Source of the DNA: Chloroflexota bacterium
Lineage (GTDB): Bacteria; Chloroflexota; Ktedonobacteria; Ktedonobacterales; Ktedonobacteraceae
Assembly (NCBI GenBank): GCA_902812455.1
Contig: CADDZH010000070.1
Span: 1-27,823, forward strand
Direction of reading: 5' to 3'
Length of the DNA: 27,823 nt
The position numbers were made by a program, and so were the translations under genes. The notes under the pieces are model-generated. The model saw only the letters and a list, made by a program, of their open reading frames with translations. It was not told the DNA's origin and searched no databases. Below, piece by piece: positions 21,497-27,823 of the stretch; within the stretch, counting starts at the first letter, position 1, and each line of letters begins with the position of its first letter.

Positions 21497-24400
21497 ATGG
21501 TGAGTAAAACGTCGTCCCACAGGTCAAAAAAGAAACTTATGCGCTGTCCATACTGTCAAACGCTCAATCCACCAGAAGCCAAGTTCTGCCTGGAATGTGG
21601 CAGGCGGCTGGTCATTGTCTGCCCAAATTGTGGCACTGCCAATCCGCCGGTGGCCAAGTTCTGCATCGAATGCGGCACCCCTTTACAGCCGGCAAAGGCC
21701 AGCGAAGCCCCACCGCAAGCGGAGTCGGCAGCTCAGGGTGATGGCAATCGACAAACGCAGTTGCTTCCCGAGTTGCTGGCAACTCCCGAGGAACGCCGTG
21801 TTGTGACCGTCATGTTCGCGGATATCACAGGTTCAACCCCGCTGGCAGATCACCTCGACCCTGAAGATATGCGCGCCATCTTGACAGGTTACTTCAACCT
21901 GATGGCCGAGCAGATACGCAAGCACGGCGGTACCCTCGAAAAATATATTGGTGACGCGGTCATGGCTGTTTTTGGCGCGCCTGTTGCCCATGAAGATGAT
22001 CCTGACCGGGCGATACGGGCAGCGCTTGATATGCAGGCCGCGCTTGCCAGCTTTAACCAGCAGCGGCTGGAGCAGGATCCGCATGCGACGCGGTTGCAGA
22101 TGCGCATCGGCATTAACACAGGTGAAGTTGCTGCGCCCGCCAATACCCCGTACAATCGACAAGATTTTCTCATCACCGGTGATGCTGTCAATGTTGCTGC
22201 TCGCCTGCAATCTGCTGCTGCCCCCGATACCATTCTTGTCGGTGAGCGCACCTATCTCGCAACCCGGGGCGTCTTTGATTTCAAAGCCTTAGCCCCCCTG
22301 CGTATCAGAGGAAAGGCCGAACCCATTTCAGCCTGGGTAGTCCTCGGCCTGCATAATCCAGCCGCTGACGTTGCACAACATCCACGCGGCATTGAAGGAT
22401 TACAGGCCGAATTTGTCGGGCGTGCTTTGGAACTCGCCTTGATGCACGCGACGTATGCTCGCGTCCTGGCGGAGCGCCGCCCTCATCTGATCACCTTGCT
22501 CGGTGCGCCTGGCATTGGCAAATCCCGCCTGGTACGCGAGTTTATCCTGCGCGAGCAAGAGGCAGCGAAGTCTACAGCCAGCGATACTGGTTCTGTTGCT
22601 CCCACCGTATTACAGGGTCGCTGCCCACCCTATGGCGAAGGCGTGACATACAGGCCATTGATTGAGATTCTCAATTCCCTGCTCCAGGTACATGATGGCG
22701 AAAACTACGAGATTTTCGAGAGCAATTTTACTGAGTTTGTACGAGAAACCCTGTCCAGGGCCAGATCCAGTGAGGATCCATTGCAGGTCGCAGGCGCAAT
22801 CATCCGCAGCATAGGGCAGAGGTCTGGCAGCAGGCAGGCGGCACCGCAAATTTCTATAGATGGGCGCAATGGGCGAGATGGCGAACGGCAGCGTAGCCCC
22901 ACAGGTACGCTGGGGAAAAATGCAGAACAAAGCGGCCCGCATATGGCCTTAATGCGCGCCTGGCGCGTTTTCCTCGAAGCGCTGGCTCATCAGCAACCTT
23001 TGATCATTGTGATAGACGATCTACAGTGGGCAGATGAAGCCCTGCTCGATCTCTTAGAGTACCTGACCGATCGTATCGCCGATGTGCCTATTCTTTTTCT
23101 CTGCCCGGCCCGCCCAGATTTCTTCGAGCGGCGGCGCGATTGGGGTGGTGGACGCCGCAACTTTACTACCATCGCCCTGGAGGCTCTTTCGAAGGAAGAA
23201 AGCAATGAACTTGTGACTACGCTGCTTAAAACAGAGGATATACCAGAGGTACTCCGCCTTACCATCTTGAATCGTGCTGAGGGCAATCCTTTCTTCGTCG
23301 AAGAGATTGTGCGCATGCTTATCGATCAAAAGGTGCTTGCCAAAGAGGATGGCTCCTGGCGTATCAGTCCGCAAAATGAGGCAGTTATCACCGAGCTGGC
23401 CAACCCGGCTGGCCTGCCGGAGGATACGCTCATCGACCAGCACTATGTCTTCCCGCTTCCTCGCATCCCGGATACAATTCAGGGCGTTCTGGCCGCCCGC
23501 GTTGACCTGCTCAATCAGACCGAGAAGCTGGTTTTGCAATATGCTGCTATTATCGGTCGCACGTTCTGGCTTTCAGCCCTGCTTGCCCTTGCTGCGGGAC
23601 TCTCTACCGGTACTATCCTCCAGGCGCTCGATTCACTTATCGAGCATGATTTCATTGTCGAGACGGAAAAGCAGGAGCGCAGTCCGGTGGAGCATGATCG
23701 CGTCTTTATCTTCAAGCACGTGTTGATCCGCGACGTGGTCTACAACAATATTCCTCGCATGCGTCGCTCCATAGAGCACGCCGAGCTGGCCTTCTGGTTA
23801 GAGCAGCAAACAGCAGAGAACCATGAAGCCTTTGCCGAACTGCTCGCTTATCATTATCAACAGGCGCTGGTGAACTGGCCGGCAGGCTTCCTGCAAACTG
23901 CTATTCCTTTGAGCCAGGATATGCAGGGCCAGGCAGCTCCTCCAGCACGCTTAACACGGCCAGAGCTACGCCAGCGCGCCATCACTTACCTGACTATGGC
24001 AGGTGACCAGGCCCTCCACAGCTATTTCACCATCCGTGCCATCCAGGCCTATAGCGAAGCGCTGGAGCTACTGGTTGATAGCGAAGCGGATACTATAACC
24101 CTGGCCGAGATGCATGAGAAGCTGGGAGAAGCCTACGCACAGCGAGGTAATGTAGACGAAGCCTGGAAGGAATATCGCCAGGCGCTGCAACTCATGACCT
24201 CTGAACCACAGCAGGTGGAGAATGATGCCCTGCTCTGCATCTATAACCGGCTGTCGGAGTTTGGAGCCCGCTGGCTCGAGTTATTTAATACCAATCCTGA
24301 AAACCAGGAAATACGTACCTACATCGATGCAGGTCTCAAGCTGTTGGAGGGCCAGCCACAAAGCGGGCAGCACGCCGAATTTCTCACCTATCAGGCCTTC

Positions 24401-25558
24401 TGGTACGTGCGTAATCAATTGCTCTCAACCGATCCAGAGCAGAAAACAAAGTATGCCGAACTTGCCCTGCAGAGCGGGAAAGAGGCGCGCCGCATCGCCG
24501 AAGAACTCAATGATACAGGCGCCCTCTGGCTCACCTTAGATGCCCTGAGCTATATCTACCGCAAGCAGCATAAATATCTTGAGGCGCACAAGACACAGCA
24601 TGCCCGGCTGAAACTGGTCGATCAGATCAAGAGCCGCGAGGAGCTGTATGATCTCTACTTTTCGCTTGGTTGGGCGCACGAGGCGATCTGCGACTATCCA
24701 ACGGCCGCAGAGTGGTTTGGCCAGGCTTGGCGTATCGCGCAGACAATGGAAAGCCCAACTATGCTTCTCAATTGTTTGAATGGACGTATGTATGTCTGGA
24801 GTCGCTGGAACCGCTGGCAGGAAGCCCAGGAAGTCGCAAATAATATCTTACGTATGGTCGAGCAGTATCAACTCAACGAACAATGGCAAGTTGAGCCCCT
24901 GGAAGTGCTGGCCGTTATTGCCTATCATACAGGGCAGGCAGAAGAGGGTGAACGCTACGTGCGCCAGTACAAACGGCTCCTGGATAAGCTCTGTACAGAG
25001 CCGGGAGAGTCTATTCCCATGCCCAGCATTCACATTGCACGCGAAGACTGGGAGCACGCTCTTGCGGATTACCAGGAATTACTCCAGCGCAGCGAGCCGT
25101 TTCCTTCTCCCAAATTGCTGGCATCACTTGCCGAACTCCTGGTCATTACCGGAGAAAGCCCCGATACCCAGCAAATATTCTGTGAGCGTGCTGTAACTGC
25201 CGCAGAGCATTCGGGGAGCCGCCGCAGCCTGGTTATCGCCCTTCGCGCTCGCGGGAGAATGCACCTGGAGCAACAGCATTGGGAAGCATCGGAGAACGAC
25301 CTTGAACGATCTTTGCGCGAAGGGGACGAGATCGATCTTCCCTGGGAAGAGGGCAAGACGCTCTATTGCCTGGGCTTGCTTTACCGGCGCCGCGCCGATG
25401 CGCTCTACGCTGATAATCCTCCTGAACGGGCAGCGGACATGAGCCGCGCTCGCGAAGATTTTGAAAAGGCTCTCGGCTTTTTTGAGGCTATGCATACTGT
25501 CCAGGATGCCGAGCGCGCCCGCCTCGCTCTAGCCCAGTTTAATGAGGCACCCGTCTAG
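21497..25558 (+). CDS. zinc-ribbon / class III adenylyl cyclase / AAA ATPase / TPR signalling protein
   Basis: A 1353-residue protein. Two tandem zinc ribbons occupy residues 17-59 (Cys17, 20, 31, 34 and Cys42, 45, 56, 59), clearly a duplication (NPPEAKFCLECG / NPPVAKFCIECG). The class III cyclase domain follows (about 98-275): metal-binding Asp109 (FADITGST) and Asp153 (GDAVMAVFGAP), Lys149, and Asn232/Arg236 in GDAVNVAARLQ. All key residues are present, so it could be active. An AAA_16-type ATPase comes next, with Lys342 in GAPGIGKSR and a Walker B Asp507-Asp508 in VIDDLQWAD. A long TPR-rich helical region runs from about 850 to the end. A Gly/Arg/Ser-rich insert (~440-485) lies between the Walker motifs. 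This layout is frequent in Chloroflexota; the ligand is unknown. The start at 21497 is not firm; ATG 21539 directly precedes the zinc ribbon. Confidence 0.9.
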   Translation: MVSKTSSHRSKKKLMRCPYCQTLNPPEAKFCLECGRRLVIVCPNCGTANPPVAKFCIECGTPLQPAKASEAPPQAESAAQGDGNRQTQLLPELLATPEERRVVTVMFADITGSTPLADHLDPEDMRAILTGYFNLMAEQIRKHGGTLEKYIGDAVMAVFGAPVAHEDDPDRAIRAALDMQAALASFNQQRLEQDPHATRLQMRIGINTGEVAAPANTPYNRQDFLITGDAVNVAARLQSAAAPDTILVGERTYLATRGVFDFKALAPLRIRGKAEPISAWVVLGLHNPAADVAQHPRGIEGLQAEFVGRALELALMHATYARVLAERRPHLITLLGAPGIGKSRLVREFILREQEAAKSTASDTGSVAPTVLQGRCPPYGEGVTYRPLIEILNSLLQVHDGENYEIFESNFTEFVRETLSRARSSEDPLQVAGAIIRSIGQRSGSRQAAPQISIDGRNGRDGERQRSPTGTLGKNAEQSGPHMALMRAWRVFLEALAHQQPLIIVIDDLQWADEALLDLLEYLTDRIADVPILFLCPARPDFFERRRDWGGGRRNFTTIALEALSKEESNELVTTLLKTEDIPEVLRLTILNRAEGNPFFVEEIVRMLIDQKVLAKEDGSWRISPQNEAVITELANPAGLPEDTLIDQHYVFPLPRIPDTIQGVLAARVDLLNQTEKLVLQYAAIIGRTFWLSALLALAAGLSTGTILQALDSLIEHDFIVETEKQERSPVEHDRVFIFKHVLIRDVVYNNIPRMRRSIEHAELAFWLEQQTAENHEAFAELLAYHYQQALVNWPAGFLQTAIPLSQDMQGQAAPPARLTRPELRQRAITYLTMAGDQALHSYFTIRAIQAYSEALELLVDSEADTITLAEMHEKLGEAYAQRGNVDEAWKEYRQALQLMTSEPQQVENDALLCIYNRLSEFGARWLELFNTNPENQEIRTYIDAGLKLLEGQPQSGQHAEFLTYQAFWYVRNQLLSTDPEQKTKYAELALQSGKEARRIAEELNDTGALWLTLDALSYIYRKQHKYLEAHKTQHARLKLVDQIKSREELYDLYFSLGWAHEAICDYPTAAEWFGQAWRIAQTMESPTMLLNCLNGRMYVWSRWNRWQEAQEVANNILRMVEQYQLNEQWQVEPLEVLAVIAYHTGQAEEGERYVRQYKRLLDKLCTEPGESIPMPSIHIAREDWEHALADYQELLQRSEPFPSPKLLASLAELLVITGESPDTQQIFCERAVTAAEHSGSRRSLVIALRARGRMHLEQQHWEASENDLERSLREGDEIDLPWEEGKTLYCLGLLYRRRADALYADNPPERAADMSRAREDFEKALGFFEAMHTVQDAERARLALAQFNEAPV

Positions 25559-26484
25559 TTCCGCATTTCCCACAACGATGGCTCATGCCAGAGCCGGGTG
25601 GAATCCCACATACTGCCCATCCCTGGGGGCAAGACAGAAATATGTACCTGCGAAAGGTTGGCCTTAGCAGCTTCAAGGCGCTGGAGCATACTTTGTAAGG
25701 CCAGCTTCGGCGTGTTGTTGGTACGGCTCAGGTGAGAAAGCCAGAGCCAGCGCACGCTATCGCCGCGCCATGTGCGCAGAACAGCATTCGCGGCCTGATC
25801 ATTAGAAAGATGGCCCGTCTGGCTCAGGATGCGCAGCTTCAAGTGATAGGGATACGGACCTCGCAAAAGACGTTCGCGATCGTGATTTGACTCCAGGATC
25901 AGCAGGTCTGCAAGATGTATCACTTCAAGCATCGCAGGCGTCACCTCGCCGCTATCTATCACGATGCATACACGGCAGCCGCCGGCACTCAGCAAATATC
26001 CACATGGCGCAGCAGCATCATGCGAAACAGCAAACGATTGAACCTCGATATCACCAATAACACATCGCTCTCCTACTCCCAGGTGCCGCGCATTGGCGCT
26101 CACCAGAAGAGCCGGGCACCCCTGGTCTTTCTGCATCCATACAGCGCGTCCCCCAATATCTTGCATGGAAGTGGATACGAATTCCGCCTGCCAGGTGCCT
26201 GAGCCAAAGATTTGTTCTATAGCCTTGAGCGTTTCTGGTGCAGTGATCACAGGGACTGAGAAGCGGTTCGCCAGCAGGGGCAGGCCGCTGATATGGTCAT
26301 TATGTTCATGGGTAAGTAATACGCCTTGCAGTTGCCCTGGATGCGTACCGGTTCGCCGCAAGCGTTCAAAAAGGATGCCTGGCGGTAAACCCGCATCCAC
26401 CAGCAGTTTTGTGCGTCTCTGAGGGCCTGCTTCTACCAGTAAAGCATTGCCGCTGCTTCCACTGCCCAATGAAGTCACTCGCAT
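25555..26484 (-). CDS. MBL-fold metallo-hydrolase, WalJ/YycJ-like
   Basis: A 309-residue metallo-beta-lactamase-fold hydrolase. The N-terminus MRVTSLGSGSSGNALLV and the metal motif THEHNDH (His59, His61, Asp63, His64), followed by His155, Asp177 and His251 (LSHLSRTNN), match the YycJ/WalJ family. That family is an exonuclease-like group linked to cell-wall/DNA replication coordination in Firmicutes. ESNHD at about 199-202 is another family mark. It is longer than the usual ~260 residues because of an insert at about 100-145 (WQAEFVSTSMQDIGGRAV...). Its stop codon overlaps that of the convergent cyclase gene within the palindrome CTAG. No WalKR two-component genes are adjacent, so the walJ symbol is withheld. 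Confidence 0.88.
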   Translation of the reverse strand: MRVTSLGSGSSGNALLVEAGPQRRTKLLVDAGLPPGILFERLRRTGTHPGQLQGVLLTHEHNDHISGLPLLANRFSVPVITAPETLKAIEQIFGSGTWQAEFVSTSMQDIGGRAVWMQKDQGCPALLVSANARHLGVGERCVIGDIEVQSFAVSHDAAAPCGYLLSAGGCRVCIVIDSGEVTPAMLEVIHLADLLILESNHDRERLLRGPYPYHLKLRILSQTGHLSNDQAANAVLRTWRGDSVRWLWLSHLSRTNNTPKLALQSMLQRLEAAKANLSQVHISVLPPGMGSMWDSTRLWHEPSLWEMRN

Positions 26485-26506
26485 GATCTCGTTCTATCCC
26501 TGTCAA

Positions 26507-27346
26507 CTATAAGCCAAGCAATTGCTGTGCATTCCCGCCCAGTACCTTTTCCACCTCTTCACTACTCAAGCCGGATTGCGCAATGTGGTCAATAATGCGT
26601 CGCTGGCGCAATAGCCCGTAATCGCTTGCGAAAAGGATGCGCTCTGCGCCAACCAGTCGTGCCGCTATGGGAAAAATATCTTGCCGGTAAAGATACACGG
26701 TTGCTGCCGTATCATACCACACATTTGCTGTGATTCGCTGTACTTCTGGCATCAAACTGTAAAAAGGCAATCCGCCGCCCCAATGTGCTGCCACGAAGCG
26801 TATATCAGGAAAGGCAACCAGAAATGTCTCGATATCCTGCAAGGAAACATTTCCTTTGCCGGGATAAATATGGCCCACCGGCTCGCTGCAATGTGAAAGC
26901 ACCAGCAACCGGTACTTGCGCACAACTTCTATCAGAGGACTCAGCAGGGTAATATCGCTCAACCTATAGCCCTGGCCGTGAGGCATCAGTTCACCCACTC
27001 CGATCATCCCTGCGGCAGCGCAGCGCTCCAGTTCGTAAACAGTACGCTCGCCTGCAGTTGGCTGCACTACGGCCATGCCATAGATACGCTCCGGGTAGCG
27101 CCGCATTGCATCGATGACATAATCATTTGTCTCAGTAATCAGTCCGGGGTCTGTCCAGCCGAATGAAAAGGTGACCGAGACATCCACACCTGAACCCTGC
27201 ATCTCTTCCACCAGGTCTTCTGCGGTCACAATAGTTGCACGAGGATTACCATATAATTCCTTGAACCAGGGATCGCGTGCATAATAGCGCTCGCGATGGT
27301 GCTGGATCTCCGGTGGAAAAATATGTGTATGAAAATCAATAATCAT
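26507..27346 (-). CDS. amidohydrolase family protein (ACMSD/decarboxylase-like TIM barrel)
   Basis: A 279-residue metal-dependent hydrolase/decarboxylase of the amidohydrolase-2 superfamily. The N-terminal MIIDFHTHIFPPE gives metal-binding His6 and His8. Later ligands are in LVLSHCSEP, RFVAAHWGGGLPF and ILFASDYGLL (catalytic Asp). The C-terminal GGNAQQLLGL is the usual ending helix (N-A-x-x-L). The start is taken as ATG 27346 with GAGGAAG 7 nt upstream; an upstream GTG at 27352 is less likely. It may be cotranscribed with the MBL gene (22 nt gap). The substrate is unknown; relatives act on 2-amino-3-carboxymuconate semialdehyde or hydroxybenzoates. Confidence 0.88.
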   Translation of the reverse strand: MIIDFHTHIFPPEIQHHRERYYARDPWFKELYGNPRATIVTAEDLVEEMQGSGVDVSVTFSFGWTDPGLITETNDYVIDAMRRYPERIYGMAVVQPTAGERTVYELERCAAAGMIGVGELMPHGQGYRLSDITLLSPLIEVVRKYRLLVLSHCSEPVGHIYPGKGNVSLQDIETFLVAFPDIRFVAAHWGGGLPFYSLMPEVQRITANVWYDTAATVYLYRQDIFPIAARLVGAERILFASDYGLLRQRRIIDHIAQSGLSSEEVEKVLGGNAQQLLGL

Positions 27347-27402
27347 GATCACTTCCTCGTGGGAAAAAGTAGACTACCAGTTACATTATGCCAAAAACGA
27401 CA

Positions 27403-27431
27403 GGGGGCGCAAGTAATATACTTGCGCCCCC
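27403..27431 (-). terminator. strong intrinsic terminator after the rRNA operon
   Basis: A perfect 13-bp GC-rich stem (GGGGGCGCAAGTA / TACTTGCGCCCCC) with a 3-nt loop. On the minus strand it is followed by TGTCGTTTTTGG, giving a U-run 5 nt downstream. It lies between the 23S 3' end and the amidohydrolase gene, so it most likely ends the leftward rRNA transcript. Confidence 0.85.
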
Positions 27432-27696
27432 TTATCTGTATTTCTCAGGTTGTCCTGCTACAGAGCGAACTAGTCACTGAAGAAGAATTACCTCAATTTT
27501 GCCGGGACCCGTCATGCCTGCCCTTGCGCTCGCTTGTAAGTTCACAAGCGAGGAAGACAAGCACACGCACACGTCAAGCAAAGCAGAAGACCATACTCAC
27601 ACCGGCATTCCCATATCGTCATGTATACTACAGCACCCACATAGCCAGGCATCCATCCCTTGCCAGCAGTCATAGCTGTTGCAGCAAGACTGACAA
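27432..27696 (-). other. post-23S spacer without a recognisable 5S gene
   Basis: 265 bp between the 23S 3' end and the terminator. It contains a perfect 9-bp stem CTCGCTTGT/ACAAGCGAG (27529-27552), which may be an RNase processing structure. Neither strand shows the conserved 5S landmarks (CCGAACACGGAAG-like loop, GGGAGAGTA-like end). No tRNA cloverleaf and no convincing gene were found. Confidence 0.5.
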
Positions 27697-27823
27697 GCAC
27701 ACAAGCCGTACGATCATTAGGGCCAGGCGGCTGCGCCGGTTACCCGGTGTCCACCGCTGGTCTATCCACCAGGTGGTCTGCCTGGGATCTTGATCCTCTC
27801 GCCAAGAGAGGATGGGACGAGTC
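27697..27823 (-). rRNA. 23S rRNA, 3' end (partial, runs off the window)
   Basis: Reading the minus strand from the right edge gives GACTCGTCCCATCC... CCAGGCAGACCACCTGG ... GGATAGACCAGCGGTGGA ... GGCCCTAATGATCG ... GGCTTGT. This follows the last helices of bacterial 23S rRNA (domain VI; compare GGTACTAATGAACCG...GGCTTA in E. coli). The exact 3' end is estimated at about 27697 and could be off by some bases. Transcription is leftward. Confidence 0.88.

Noticed and set aside
27432..27696. Possible 5S rRNA in the post-23S spacer (ATGCCTGGCTATGTGGGTGC on the minus strand)
   Set aside because: The opening resembles a 5S 5' end, but the loop A-C and 3' stem landmarks are missing; left as a question for a covariance model.
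27296..27793. Plus-strand frame of 165 codons over the terminator, spacer and rRNA end
   Set aside because: It runs through the rRNA terminator hairpin and antisense to 23S; not plausible as a gene.

Overview
The window looks like a chromosomal segment of a Chloroflexota bacterium, most likely class Ktedonobacteria. This is inferred from gene style and not from a database search: STAND-type and cyclase/AAA/TPR signalling ATPases, a Uma2-family protein with a coiled-coil tail, DUF402 and DUF1028 proteins, and many short palindromic intergenic repeats. Nearly all the DNA is accounted for by about 22 protein genes plus the 3' end of a 23S rRNA gene that runs off the right edge. No CRISPR array, phage module, transposase or tRNA was seen.

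Left part (1-5100): the C-terminal end of an unidentified protein (possibly baseplate-J-like) is followed by a cell-envelope and housekeeping run, ruvX-mltG-uppP (mltG overlaps ruvX by 4 nt). Two tiny tandem two-helix membrane proteins that look like paralogues come next, then a repeat-rich gap and fmt on the minus strand. Region 5300-9270: a STAND/TPR ATPase, a membrane-only relative of the spermidine-synthase-fused transporter family lacking any catalytic domain, a miniature repeat element, and a VapBC-like toxin-antitoxin pair.

Region 9300-13460: a cyclase/kynurenine-formamidase-family hydrolase converges on a minus-strand operon of DUF1028 Ntn hydrolase, acyl-CoA dehydrogenase and MFS exporter. 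The operon is driven by a consensus extended -10 promoter, and the MFS gene has a frameshift in a T7 tract. Region 13886-16888: an ECF-type sigma factor overlaps a single-pass membrane protein (probable anti-sigma or sigma-linked sensor), with a Rieske non-haem iron oxygenase directly behind them.

Region 16889-18361 is a patchwork of at least four repeat elements followed by a Uma2 gene broken by an in-frame TAG. Region 18519-20532 holds the methylmalonyl-CoA pair: acyl-CoA carboxylase beta chain and methylmalonyl-CoA epimerase, convergent with 7 nt between them. To the right are a DUF402 protein, a palindromic repeat, a 1353-residue zinc-ribbon/class III cyclase/AAA/TPR protein, a WalJ-like metallo-hydrolase whose stop codon overlaps that of the cyclase, an amidohydrolase, a strong minus-strand terminator and the 23S rRNA 3' end.

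The least ordinary signals are: the frameshifted MFS gene whose T7 tract contains a classical -1 slippery heptamer; the stop-interrupted Uma2 gene with an intact tail; a 57-bp leader repeat placed 23-24 nt before the start codons of two unrelated genes; a family of about 150-175 bp miniature elements with shared ends but variable interiors, one carrying a nested palindrome; and a 23S gene with no recognisable 5S before its terminator. I do not see a clear new multi-gene defence or biosynthetic system. The best candidates for undescribed biology are the tandem mini-membrane proteins, the sigma/membrane-sensor/Rieske cassette and the repeat families.
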